The notes under the pieces were generated by a model. It did no database searches and was not told the origin of the DNA. It saw only the letters and a program-made list of their open reading frames with translations. Below are positions 10,719-21,403 of a stretch of DNA of 64,000 nt, piece by piece; the first letter of the stretch is position 1, and the number at the start of each line of letters is the position of its first letter. The position numbers were made by a program, and so were the translations under genes. Origin of the DNA: Ganoderma boninense (taxonomy: Eukaryota > Basidiomycota > Agaricomycetes > Polyporales > Polyporaceae); NCBI GenBank assembly GCA_002900995.3, contig CM035314.1:62001-126000 (forward strand), given 5' to 3'.

Positions 10719-12360
10719 TCACAGATCTTCCCTCGCGTTGGTGCTCACGCTGGTCTCGTCCATGCTACCCTCCGAGCAGTCCCTCTGTCCCTGACCGATG
10801 AGGAGCACAGACGATTGCAGCGCCCCAGGTCTACCAGTGGTCTCCAGATGCATGCTCGTAGTGCTGTCACCAAGGTGGATCGACTTCGGGAGCGACTGGG
10901 AACTCCGAGCGAGCCCAATCTCCACGTGCGACCCGTTCGAGGCCACGAGGACGATGATGAAGATAGGGTAAATTGCCTGGAGGGAGGATATGGCACAGCG
11001 GCTGGGGAGTGCTGATGCGCACTGAGCTGCGGCTGACCTAGAAGAAACAGACGCACGATTACGGGCACAAGGGCGCCATTCATGATGACCCCAAAGATGT
11101 CCAAGAAGTGGACTTCCGAGTCTGGCCCTGGGACAGGACTCCGGCTGTACTGGAAATTGCTGATCTGGTAGGCGACGACGACTCTCTGGTCAATGCGTAT
11201 GCATATATCATTAGCGCGAGATTAATCTCATATACAGAGCTGGAGAACGCTCACCCAGATGGCGCAATAGACCGACCCGGACTCTACGAGGATAGCGAAC
11301 AGTTTCTCAGCTTGGGAGCCTCCGGCTTTCGAAACAAAGTAGCCTCTGAGTCGCCTTCTCGCTGTCCTAGTTAGAATAATTGTAGTCAACGAATGGTAGG
11401 CTGGTGATGACGCGCAATGCGATGCGGATCTGTACCATGCTTTGTACGCAATGAGAATCGTCGCCACAAGGTTCGTGGTGAGAGATAGCACGCAGGTGGT
11501 GACCCCGAACGCGTTGTCCTCGAACAGGGCGCCCGGCTGGCCGCTCAGGACCACGACGGTGCCCGTGTGGTTCAGCAGAGCACGACTACCCAACGTATCA
11601 TCCAAGACTCCTAGGACTGTCATGGGGCGCAAAAACGTAAGAGTCTCGAATACCAGCATATGGGAATTGGATTACAGGACTTACGGAATGTCGCACACAA
11701 GAAGAGGGCGCATACAGCCTGGACGACACGGTGTCTGTCCCAGACGACGCACGCTCTCCAGCACACAACGGCGTCTCCTAGTATAATCTGTCCTGACCAG
11801 GGACAGATTCAGTCAGCTGACGTTTAAGACAAAGGTATGTTGGGGGCAAACGTTGGTCAGGACCGTGGCCGTACCAGCCCGCTGGCGTAGCGAGGTGTAG
11901 TTCTTCTGGGGAGCCCATACGGACGTCTCCAAATTGAAGTAGGGATATGGCTCGATATCCCACATGTTGGTTATGAACAACAGCAATTCGTTCGAGAAGG
12001 TCGCTTCGTTTGATAGGATGCTGACGACGACGCATACCGTCGTCGACGCGAGGAGGGCGAGGTCCGTGAGCGACAACAGCATTGCGACAGGCTTTGTCCT
12101 CCATGATCTACAGCGATGTTCATGGGATTGTTGGAAATAGCGGCGGGAAGTTTGAATAGGACGCACTGGGTGAGAGCGTGCATTGCTTGTACGGAGAGCA
12201 CGACGAGCACACCTAAGCGGACGCTTTCATCAAATGGTTGTCTCAACATGTAAACGAATACCGACGTACCATACAGCCCCGCCACCAAGCCATCCGTGAT
12301 CTCGTTCTCCTGGGTATCCCACCCGTGTCGCTATCTCTCAACATCTTGTCCGCCATTGCC
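10719..12360 (-). CDS. Seven-TM membrane protein of the expanded Agaricomycete family (copy A)
   Basis: Hydrophobic exons in the right order on the minus strand: an N-terminal block (GLVAGLYGTSVFVYML, 12.3 kb), a second TM block (12.2-12.0 kb), GDAVVCWRACVVW (about 11.77 kb), LFEDNAFGVTTCVLSLTTNL and LIAYKAW (11.5 kb), EKLFAILVESGSVYCAIWV (11.3 kb), NGALVPVIV (11.07 kb) and FIIVLVASNGSHVE (10.95 kb). The acidic/basic tail ends at 10719. This pattern matches copies B-E here and a large unnamed multi-pass family common in Agaricomycetes. The start is uncertain: an ATG near 12360 is in a different frame from the first TM exon, and that frame has a TAG just upstream, so exon 1 is either missed or frameshifted. 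Function unknown; a receptor-like topology is only inferred. Confidence 0.6.
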
Positions 12361-12429
12361 ACAAAGGAGTGAGGGCTGGCCCGGTGGATATAAGGATCCT
12401 CACCAAGGCCACGGAGTTCCCGCATCCTC

Positions 12430-13680
12430 TGTCCCGTATCGTCTTCCAGGGACCATCTAAAGGTTACCTCGAGGGTGAGGAACTATTGGTGCACGGAGGC
12501 CGGACGTCGCTTGAATGCGGTGACCGGGGATGCCTGCTGCCAGTGCTTTCCAACTGAGGAGAGATATAGAATCAACCGTGACGGTGGCACGGGTTAAGAC
12601 CACCTCGTTCATTGTGCGAGAGACAAGGAAGGTGAGGCGGTCCCGACGAAGAACGTGAAGCCCGCTCGGTCAGAGGAGAGTCCGTTCAAGTCGTCGCCGT
12701 CTGCCGAAGAGCTGCCTATAAGCGCCCAGCCCCAATTACCTGAGAAGCGCCCGTCAGCGCCTTCTTCCTCGTCGACTCGGACTCGCTTTGCAACGTAAGT
12801 CGCTCTTAATCCACCCTTCGGTCGCCATCCCGCCCACCCAATGGCTGACATCCAGCTGGCAGCTGCACCGACTCCGTAGTGCCGACTCCTTTCGTCCTGG
12901 CATGGTCGAAACTCGCCCTCACATAGCTTGGGTCCCTCTGAACCAACTTCTCTCTGACTCTCTATGCTGATTTCGGTCTTCCTATCCCAACACTTGGGCC
13001 AGAAATGGCCCCACGACTCCCAGTCCATGCCGCCACCAGTCGGCTTCGGAAGACGCCCTCCGAGTCCGGCATGACATGGAGTCCAAGGAGTCACCGCAGA
13101 TGCATACTGCCAGCGCACGTAACTAGTTCCACTGTGCTGTCGCAACACATCGCGCGGCGAACATGAGAACCCGCGGGGAGTCGATCGGAGAAACGTAAGT
13201 GAGAATGTACAACCTGTGCATGGTTGCATCCTCAGATCCCTGTGCTCAAGGCCGCCGGACGGTGTGGGCCTGCCCTCCCGTTCCATTATACGTACAGTGA
13301 AGGGTACGATGTGGCTCGATCCGGTTTGTCCGTTTTTGTGGAGGCTGACTCGCAGGACATCGAGGACCAATCGAAGGCGCGTGCGGGCCTGAGCGCTGTC
13401 AGCCTGAGCTCGCGGTGGCGAACCCGACAGTTCGCTTGTCTGTACCGATGCATGCCGTGACCGAGTCATCGTGCCAGGTGCGCAGACACTCCGACACTTC
13501 GTTGGAGGGTTGCGGATACTTGTCAGTGTCGTCATGCACATATGTAGACTGGCAGCCGAGCTCACAAAACCTATGCACGTTTCGTTATGTCGGGCTTGTC
13601 GCTGTGGTGCGGCACGGCCTCGCGGCACGGTCGACGAGGTGTTCAGCCATCGCTCCGAGTCAAAGAACCCTCACGCCATG
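12430..13680. other. No recognisable gene
   Basis: Only shadow frames. A short match to the CCCAATGGCTGACAT block seen upstream of the secreted-protein paralogs occurs at about 12836-12853, which may be a remnant of another duplicated unit. Confidence 0.3.
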
Positions 13681-13689
13681 TATGGATGC

Positions 13690-13821
13690 GATGGCTGACG
13701 TCGCCAATGCCTCGCCGATCACATCCTGGCTTCTGCCAGCCGCCACCGAATCCGAAAGCAAAGCATGCGCATGTGGCTGTCTGCCAGCCCCTTCATTCCT
13801 GTGCTCACAGCACATAAGAAC
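13690..13821 (+). promoter_or_regulatory. Upstream block and TATA-like box of the 13.9-kb secreted-protein paralog
   Basis: GATGGCTGACGT at 13690 and CACATAAGAAC at 13811 correspond in order and spacing to the blocks upstream of the 17.3, 18.5 and 19.8 kb paralogs. The ATG is 114 bases after the TATA-like box. Confidence 0.5.
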
Positions 13822-13924
13822 CGTCTGGGCGAAGGACAACCCCAGCTCTGCTCCGCGACGCGCCTACGCTCGCATCTATACTCTTCCTGTACTGCACTGG
13901 CACCCGCATACACACATAATCGCC

Positions 13925-14411
13925 ATGCGCATCCCCGTCCTCGCGTTCGCGTCTCTGACTCGGCAGCCACCACACTCTCGAAGGCCGCCACTGAGCCCGC
14001 AGCATCCACACACGACGCCCCGAACCTCGCCACGAGGGGCGACACGAGCGTAGACGTCCAGAGGCGCGAGCCTGTGTGTGAGTCTGCTGTCCTTATATCT
14101 CCTCTCCTCTCTAGGTCCCCCTCCGCCGTTCGGGTCGGCGGCCGCACACCGGCATGTGGCTTTCGAGTCTGAGCACAGCTTTCGCTTGTGCTGCCGTTTG
14201 GGGGTGTGCTGTGGTTTTGCATCGCGGAGCTGACGCGCGTGTTTGGCACATACCATCAGTTCCAATCGACCAGTGCGTGACGAATTGTGTACAAGGTTGT
14301 CCTGACAGTGAAGGTTACACAAACGTGACTTGTGTCAGCAACTGTACAACAACCAACTGTTCCTCTAGCAGAGTAGTACTTGGTGGAAATGCACAGGAGG
14401 GATCGCCGTGA
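13925..14411 (+). pseudogene. Cysteine-rich secreted-protein paralog with a damaged signal peptide
   Basis: The ATG at 13925 starts MRIPVLAFA like its paralogs, but the hydrophobic core is shortened and the frame then shifts. The downstream frame of exon 1 (SKAATEPAAS...LATRGD...VQRREPV) aligns with the pro-region of the 18.5-kb copy. The donor GTGAGT is at 14078. Exon 2 (14260-14411) is intact and joins in phase 1. It encodes C-X3-C-X3-C-X10-C-X3-C-X4-C and ends SSSRVVLGGNAQEGSP. The Cys pattern is nearly that of the 7.3-kb gene although the residues between differ. Either the signal peptide is broken or the start is elsewhere. Confidence 0.55.
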
Positions 14412-16900
14412 CGGAGTCAGCAGCACGTGAAGGGTCGGTGGAAGGTCGGTTCGAAGATAGGTACTTGGTGGAGAGGCGTAGTCTGAGTTTGTCCGAGTTC
14501 CGAGTCGCGTCTGCGTATGACATACCGCATTCTTCTTCGTGTTCGTGGATGAAGTTATACGACAACTGTGCCTTTGGACGTTCCCGGAAGCAAGTGCCAC
14601 TACTCTGACGGGCTTGAGTTCGGGTGACACTGGGCCCCTCGTGGCCCTCGCGCCATGTTCTCGACGCGACCCCGATCACGATTCGAACCAAAACACGTTA
14701 GCCTTTCAGTGGGTATCGGTATCGTGCGCTGTGTCGCCGGAATGCGACGCACCAAACCCTACAGTGCTGATGTTCTGGTGTCGCCGCGAGCACCGTAACC
14801 GTAACCATTGCAAGCGGCGTCTTTGTTGAACCCGTGCCGTCGCCCTTCGACGGCCAGACGAGCTCTCGGCAAAGGTCACGGCGCCCAGGTGCCAAAATTC
14901 GAGCTCGGACTGGGCGATACGGGGATGGGTGGGTAGACATATCGCCATGCATGTGTCTGTGTATGTTTGCTTTTGTTCGAGCGGGACACGCACCGTCCTG
15001 CGCCACGGCGGTCTGGAGGGCGTCGCTGACTGGCCACGCCCGTCCAGTTTGCAGCATAAGCTGCAGCTGGCACGGGCTGCGTGGACGCGTGTCGCATTTG
15101 TCGGCCGCGTGCAGTCTGCGGCGTACAGGGGATGCGACGCGCGGCGTCCGGCCCCACCGATGAGTGTGTGAGCGGCGGAGGCGAACGACGTGGCGGTGAG
15201 GACCAGAACGCCGTCATGATGAGCATGATGTTTGGGGGCGCGGCTGTCTCTTGCCAGGAAAACGTCAGGGCCAACTCTGAAGTTGCTGAGTGTTCGCCGA
15301 CATTGTATGGGAAACCGCGCATAAATGTACACCAGAGTGCCACAGGAGCAGTACGTACTACGTCTGTACATGCTGCACTTCGACCGACGCAGACACTGAG
15401 TTGAAGGGATGTATGTGAGGCGTAGAGAAGGGCTTGCGTAAGGGGGTAGAACGGGGAGCTCTCGAGCTTCGTATATGCGTACCTTGTAGGTAGGGAAAGG
15501 CGAGAGAAAGGGCGCGCCTGCACCATTTGAATGACCGGTAGGAGAGAGCGATTTGGTGGACACGCACAGTCCTGAAACGGCAGCTGTGTTAGGACAGACA
15601 GTTGATACGATAATTTACGACAAAGGAGTGTACGTGTATGCTGTACACCGGGGACCGACATCATCAGTCCCGGGAGACCGATGCCAGAACTACGAGAAAG
15701 AGCAGAAAAGAACGACAGCATGCACTGGCACGTATAAAAAGGTCGAACTTCCGACAAGATTTACGTTCCTACTACGCGCGGCACTATGGATGCCATGCTG
15801 TTCAGTATTCTTAAACTGGTCAGTTAGTAGCATTAGCTTGAAAGACCTAAGTTATGGACAAGTAGGTAATGCGCTTGAGAGAGAAATAATCCTTGAGAGA
15901 AAAAGCTCGAGGCGCTTGATGGAGGCAAAAAGTCGGTAAGCGCCCGTTTTCACACGCGTGACGTAACGCGTTTTAAGCCCCGACCAGTGTCACGTCTGCT
16001 GGAGTCGTCAATCCGAGTTGAGCTCCGCTAGCCTAGGGTTTCCCTGGCTTTCCCTCCTGCACTGACATGTCGACTCAAATTTTCTTGCGATACGATTGGT
16101 AAGTCTCTCTTCCTCCTTCTCATCCAGTGAGCCCCAGGCTCCGAGGCGCGATTCGCTCTCGCGCTCGAGTCAGCGTACGGAACTGCTCTCGAATTCCCTA
16201 CCATGTCTCTGGCGGTGTCTGTTTCGCATAGATCCGAACTTCACTTGTCATCATGTCGCTCATTCGAGTCTCCCATCGGCGGTTCGGACTCGAGTGAACC
16301 GAGGAGTAGCAGGCCGACACTTCACCCAACTTCACCGCCTTCGCAGCACATCGCACCGACCAACAGGAGAATACGCATGGCCGTCTACCTGCGGAGACGC
16401 GTGAGTGGACAAAGTCGTCATGCGCTTCATCCTGAGTTGGCGTGCATCGCCCCCCGCCCTCGCCGACGATCGAGTTCGAAGATCGATCCACGGGCAGGAT
16501 CGCGCGGTTGCAGATGCATGCGTAGATATTCGGACGGTCTGGCGCTGCTGCCCTTCACTCTACGCTTGTGCGTACACTCTGTGGACTCCGAGGGGAGACC
16601 ATCGCCGCGCCGGCCGATCCCGTTTTCTTGAGGCGAACTCGACCAATCACGGACGGGGTGCCAGCTCTGTCAGCTCAAGAGAGAGGAGCACACGATGGTT
16701 GTCTTTAGGCACAGGCACACCACGATATAGGTATAGCGAACCTGCAGGTGGTGGGGACACTCCTGCGATGTATTCGATGCTCGCCGTGTGACGGAGAGCA
16801 TTGCGAATTGGGGCCAGCCGCGAGTGCCCGTCGCAGACACTCGCTAGCATCGGGACGCAAGGGTACTGGCAGTCGACCTCACACGGACCTGATCCTGACC
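14412..16900. other. No recognisable gene
   Basis: Only overlapping short frames. A 23-base sequence at 15961-15983 (ACGTAACGCGTTTTAAGCCC plus three bases) recurs exactly in inverted orientation at 60482-60504. Confidence 0.35.
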
Positions 16901-17047
16901 TCAAGCTTCAGAGAGGACCGCAATGTCGATCACATAGCTCGCTTGCCTCCGCTACCACCTCTTCACGCCGCCTTCTCCCGCCGCCAGGAGCATCCCGATG
17001 GCAGCGATCGCCCCGACTGGACGAACCCCCAACCCATGTTCGGACGC

Positions 17048-17196
17048 GATGGCTAACATCGAACACGACCCCCTCGATATCCCGCCTCCCTCTCCCTCTC
17101 CCCGCCGCCCCCAGCCCTCCCAGCCCTCGACAATTCACATGCACACGGCCGGCGCGCCGTCCTTCACCCCTTCCCCTCCTCCGCGCATATAAGAAC
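17048..17196 (+). promoter_or_regulatory. Shared upstream block and TATA box, 17.3-kb paralog
   Basis: GATGGCTAACAT at 17048 lies 270 bases before the ATG, and CATATAAGAAC at 17186 lies 132 bases before it. The sequence in between is CT-rich. The same pair precedes the 18.5-kb gene and, with changes, the 19.8-kb gene. Confidence 0.6.
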
Positions 17197-17317
17197 CCTC
17201 CTCCGGAAGCAGAGTATTCCCCCAGCTCGCCTCCGCACAGTTCTACTCACGCATCGCTACCCAGCCTCGTCTTACACCCCACACTCTCTACACCCCACGC
17301 ACACACGCACGACCGCC

Positions 17318-17743
17318 ATGCGCATCCCCACGACCACCCTCGCCCTCGTCGCCGCCGCGCTCTCGAGCTCCGCCTGGGCCCGCCTCGCCAAGGCGCCCAA
17401 GGCCGCCGCCCCCGCCGCCCCGGCCCCGCATACCTCGCGACCCGGGACTACGCGGCGCCCTTCCTCGCCATGCAGAAGCGCCAGGGCGTGCCCGACACGT
17501 CTGGGGTCACAGGCAGCGTTACCGGTGCCGGTGAGTGCGGAGTGCTGAGTGCTGTCTCTGCCTCGCGTGCAGCCATGGAGGACGCGTTGAGCCTTTCACG
17601 TTGGTGGAGCTTCTCTGACGCGTTTGTGCTTTGTAACAGCCGGGAACGTGCCAGGGGCCGCCGGGATTACGGGGGGCTTGCCCACCGGCGGAACTGGTGG
17701 AGACTCGGACTCGGGCTCTGACTCGGGGACTGACACTGCTTGA
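17318..17743 (+). pseudogene. Secreted-protein paralog, Gly/Ser/Asp-rich, frame broken in exon 1
   Basis: The signal peptide (MRIPTTTLALVAAALSSSAW, ending AR) starts at 17318. The pro-region with a Kex2-type site (FLAMQKRQ at 17461-17484) is out of frame by one base. Exon 1 ends at 17530 (GTGAGT). Exon 2 (17640-17743) joins in phase 1 to the KRQ frame and encodes a Gly-rich tail ending DSDSGSDSGTDTA. It has no cysteines. The frame break falls in a GC-rich run of alanine and proline codons. It could be a real indel, a base-calling error or an unrecognised event. Confidence 0.6.
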
Positions 17744-18283
17744 ACCCGCATCAACGCCGGCCTGAGAGGCACGCCCACGGTCAGCGGGGGGGAGGGGAGG
17801 AGGGAAGGTGCCACTGCGCAAGCGGTGCATGAGGTGCCAGAGAATTGGGTGTTGTCTCGGTGGTGTTGAGGATGGGCGGGCGGTCTGTTCTGGTACTCGG
17901 AGACGCAGTCTGGATTATGTGTGTCGTGTTTGGTCTGCATATGGCATTCACGTTCGTGTGTGGGATGCGGGCGACAACGCCGAATGACTTTCAGACGAGC
18001 CCTTCAAGACCCAGAGTGGTAGGTTGTCGATGCCAGTCAGGGAGCAAGCGACATGGCGGCAATTGGGCTCACGGTTCTCGGGATCCTCGAGAAGATTGTG
18101 GTTCCGAAACCCCGTCTGCGTGCGTGAATGGTAGATTGTCCTTATGCGACCCAATGTAAGTTGCAGTATCGATTAAATCGTCCCCTTCTGCCACGACATC
18201 TTCACACTGTCTTCTCCTGTCGCCGCAGCCTCTCTGGCATCCAAGTCTACCACCAGCGCTCCACACGACCCATGTTCGGACAC

Positions 18284-18407
18284 GATGGCTGACATTAAAC
18301 ACCCCACCTGCCCGATATCCCGCCTCGTCCTGTCCGCCGCGGTCAACACGACAGCGGCTGGCCAGAGGCTGCCCCTTGAGCTTCGCCCCGCCCACGCATA
18401 TAAGAAC
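18284..18407 (+). promoter_or_regulatory. Shared upstream block and TATA box, 18.5-kb gene
   Basis: GATGGCTGACAT at 18284 (242 bases before the ATG) and CATATAAGAAC at 18397 (129 bases before it) are the clearest copy of the family promoter. Confidence 0.65.
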
Positions 18408-18525
18408 CCCCCTCGCCGGGAGCAAAGTGTTCCCCCAGCCCGTCCCCGAGTCCGCACACGCCCACTCGCACATCGCTACTCCACCTCGTCTTATATCCTA
18501 CAACACACACGTACACGCAATCGCG

Positions 18526-19018
18526 ATGCGCATCCCCACGATCGCCCTCGCCCTCCTCGCCGCCGCGCTCTCCGGCTCCGCTGGGGCCAGGCCTATGCCC
18601 GCCAAGTCCCCCGAGGCCGCCGCACCCGCCGCACGCGGACCTGCAGACCTCGCCGCCAGGGACCGCGCGGACGGCCTCTTCGGTGCGCCCGCGGACATGC
18701 AGAAGCGCCAGGGGAACGCGCTAGACCTGTCCGGTCTCATAAAGGACACCATGAAATATCTCCCCAGTGAGTCCTAAGTACTGAATTCTGCGTGCTGAAC
18801 CTCCTCCTCCGACGTCATCACGTCGCGTCTGTCCGCGCGTTGGGAAGTCGCGGCCGTCGAGGACGTGTTGAGCCTTTCCGAGTCGTGTTGGTAGAGCTTA
18901 GCTTACGTGCTTGTGGTCTGTGACAGACATTGGTCAAGCTGTTCCCTTCGCGCCGAACTACCCATCTCCACCTGAGAGATCGGGCTCAGATTCGGACTCG
19001 GGGATTAGGACGGCGTGA
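18526..19018 (+). CDS. Small secreted protein, intact member of the family, Kex2 site
   Basis: Exon 1 (18526-18766) encodes a signal peptide (MRIPTIALALLAAALSGSAG, then AR), an Ala/Pro-rich pro-region, and ADMQKRQGNALDLSGLIKDT. The KR fits a Kex2 cleavage site. The GTGAGT donor and CAG acceptor give exon 2 (18927-19018) in phase 1, for 110 residues. Exon 2 is Pro-rich and ends RSGSDSDSGIRTA, like the tail of the 17.3-kb paralog. No cysteines in the predicted mature part. This is the only copy in which signal, pro-region, KRQ and tail are all in one frame with two exons. Predicted to be exported through the secretory pathway; function unknown. Confidence 0.65.
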
Positions 19019-19559
19019 ACCCGCATCGATGCCGGCCTGAGGGGGCCTACCGACCGGTTTTGTGGCATGAGGAGGGCGTTCACCGTGGCTGTCGACGAGT
19101 AGAGTGGGGTTTGGTCTGCATATGACATTTATGTTCGTCGCGAGATGTAAGTGGGACTCGGAGATCATGCTGAGTGATTCCCTGTGCGAAGCGTTCTAGG
19201 CTCAGCGTGGTAGGCCGTCGATGGGGAAGTACTAGTTAGTACGCGACATTGTTGCGTTGCTAATGGGTGCACGACTGTGGTTTGCGACGCGTAGAGCCGC
19301 ATGCCACCGCCTGGTATGCCCTGGGCCCGCCGCGATGGTGTCGGCGATTTTTCTGCGCGTATCAGGGCTGCTGTGGTTACTCATATGCTACCCAACGTAG
19401 GTTGGAGGGCATCGCAGCCCGGATTAAGTCACTTCCTTCTGCCACGAGCTCTTCAGAATGTCTTCTCCTGCTGCTACAAGCCCTCTCATGATCAGGCCCG
19501 ATGGCGACCGAATCTACCATCCCCGCTCCACGAACCCGGGACCTCGGATGCTCGAACAC

Positions 19560-19665
19560 GATGGCTGACATCATCGAAAACGACCCGCCCGATGTGCATG
19601 TCCTGCCCGCCGCGGTCAACATAACAGCGGCTGACCAGCTGGCCCTCGCCCACGCATATGAGAAC
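19560..19665 (+). promoter_or_regulatory. Shared upstream block and degenerate TATA, 19.8-kb paralog
   Basis: GATGGCTGACAT at 19560 is intact, but the box reads CATATGAGAAC at 19655, so TATAAG has become TATGAG. The ATG is 122 bases further on. Confidence 0.5.
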
Positions 19666-19776
19666 CCCCTGCCAGGCAAAGGATCCCCCGGCTCGTCGTC
19701 CCCGCACACGCCTACCCGTCCATCACGAAACCGCATCGCTCAGTCTATACACACATACCATACACACGAACTCGCC

Positions 19777-20193
19777 ATGCGCATCCTTACTCCGACCATT
19801 CACGCTCTCCTCACCGCTGCCTTCTCCGGACCCGCCGTCCGCGCCAGGCTCTCCAAAGCCCGATCTCCCGCTCCCCCATCCTCCTCCTCATCCTCCCGCG
19901 GCTCCCCCATCCTCGCGGCTCCCAGAGGCCCGCCCGCGTCGCAATCGTCCCCCCAGCCCCCCGCCGGCGGTAGTTCAACACCCATGCAGCCCCAGGTCGG
20001 AGGAGAAAATGGAAATGTGCTCGCTCTCGGGGACGGCGACCCCCAGCTGGACACACCGTTGACGAAGGACGGTGTGGTCCACGCAGGTGCCACCAAGGAT
20101 ATCGGGCTGGGAGGGGGGCTCACCCACACCTCGAATGCATTCGACGAGTGCGTGGACACGTCGGGGGCCAACTCGTGCCCGCGCGGAAACTGA
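19777..20193 (+). CDS. Secreted-protein paralog, long single-exon Ser/Pro/Gly-rich form
   Basis: The ATG at 19777 begins MRILTPTIHALLTAAFSGPA, a weaker signal peptide related to its neighbours, followed by RLSKARSPAPPSSSSSS, a Pro/Gly/Gln-rich middle and an end with FDECVDTSGANSCPRGN. There are only two cysteines and no KRQ. It stays open for 138 residues without the usual phase-1 GTGAGT junction. A GTGAGTTC donor lies just past the stop at 20203, so the ancestral exon boundary may have been lost. It has diverged most among the tandem copies, and its TATA box is degenerate. Confidence 0.45.
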   Translation: MRILTPTIHALLTAAFSGPAVRARLSKARSPAPPSSSSSSRGSPILAAPRGPPASQSSPQPPAGGSSTPMQPQVGGENGNVLALGDGDPQLDTPLTKDGVVHAGATKDIGLGGGLTHTSNAFDECVDTSGANSCPRGN

Positions 20194-20890
20194 CCCCGCA
20201 GACGGTGAGTTCAGTCAGTCTGAGTGCTTCCTGCGAGTTTGCGAGTTCTCCACTGTCTCTCTGCGTCTCTGTCCCTCCGTCTCTCTTTTTACGTTTAGCT
20301 TTCTTTCGCTCCCGCGCGAACGCGAAGCGCTGTGTCGCTCTCTGCGGCCGGCGTGGTCACGGCGGTGGACGGAAGGGCTAGAGCTGACGCGCGTTTCGTT
20401 TATTGTAGGTTTCGCCGTGCGGTCCGGAGTGAAGGCTCCGATGAGCGCATCATACTAGTCCAGCAGCATTGATGGTTCCCTGACAGGGACGAGGCGGACG
20501 TTGCGTACTCGCTCGCAGCCGCCGGCGTGGCATGGGGAAGGCGCAGGGGATCGAGGGTGCGATTTGGATAGTCGATCATAAGGGGCGGACGGTACTTACT
20601 ACTGCTTCATGGTGTGGCATACGCATATGAACGTGGCCCGGACGTGTTATGTTGACAAGACGCGGTCCTTTGCGAAGCCCTCGACCTGGTTAAGCCGTTC
20701 AGCTTCGCCCCGAGCCGTCCGTGCTTTCAAGTTCATACACGTCTCTGGACCAGCGGTTCTGTCCCGAACTGCGAGTCGACACTGGCCACGGGCCGGATGC
20801 TTGGGCCACCGTACATTCGCAAGTGCAGTCCCCGGTGCGGTCCCCGGTGCGGTCGAGGGTGACGGCGGGATGGGGTGTTTGGACATCGTC

Positions 20891-21150
20891 CTAAGCAAGA
20901 GCTTTCTCGACATAAGACTTCTGCAGCGCGACGAGGACTATAACGGTCGTGGGGTAGATTGCCTAGGGTGGAGGGTAGGCATGGCAGAAGGCGAAGTAAG
21001 CGACGTCGTGCTGGGGCGGTGGATTATCATACTTAGCAGAAGCGAATGCTTCGACGTACAATCAAAGGTGCGAGTGCGCCAGTCATGAAGACGTTCAGGA
21101 CGGCCCAGAACATCAGCACTGTGGGGTTGAGTGCGCCGGCCGCCGTCGGT
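20891..21150 (-). pseudogene. C-terminal fragment of a seven-TM gene, displaced by the retroelement at 21.3-27.4 kb
   Basis: The minus strand reads LMFWAVLNVFMTGALAPLIV, then after an intron-like gap AIYPTTVIVLVALQKSYVEK, then ALA and a TAG stop at 20891. This is the last TM segment and start of the tail of the seven-TM family (compare FVDGALVPVIV...IIVLVAYNRSHVEKAL at 63.7 kb). It is oriented like the truncated copy at 28.06-29.47 kb, and a similar CGG-rich GGCCGCCGTCGG sequence lies at both breaks. In paralogs the tail continues past the position of the stop. Confidence 0.6.
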
Positions 21151-21270
21151 TTCCGCCGTTTTCCGCCGTCCTCGGCCGTCCGCGGCCCGCCCTTTCCGTA
21201 TATCTAATGCCGCTCCAATATCACACGCTCGACCAATGACTATTGGCAGAACACAAATGCTAACACAGCG

Positions 21271-21368
21271 CCTCTGCGGCTGGCGCGCATAGATGGTAGG
21301 ACCTCCGAGGCCGGCCGACGGCCGGACCCCCAAAGAAGAGATGCATTCCGAGCGGAACGGACAGGCTA
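21271..21368 (-). repeat. Split repeat B2 (98 bp)
   Basis: Matches 21884-21981 over 98 bases with a few substitutions (GGCCGGCCGACGGCCGG versus GGCTGGCCGACGGCCAG). It is the outer 3' end of the YR element. Confidence 0.85.
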
Positions 21369-21403
21369 CAGGCTACGTAGAGTACGTGGGAGGGTAGGGT
21401 GGG

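Larger units (their letters stand above)
16920..20450 (+). repeat. Three tandem, diverged copies of a 1.1-1.3 kb gene-plus-promoter unit
   Basis: Segments around 16.92-17.95, 18.15-19.13 and 19.38-20.45 kb share landmarks in the same order: a pyrimidine-rich CTTCTCC block, GATGGCT-ACAT, a CATATAAGAAC-type box, an ATG with MRI start, and downstream AACCCGCATC-A-GCCGGCCTGAG and GGTCTGCATATG blocks (the last two seen in the first two units). Each carries one secreted-protein paralog. The units are too diverged to be very recent. Confidence 0.6.
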
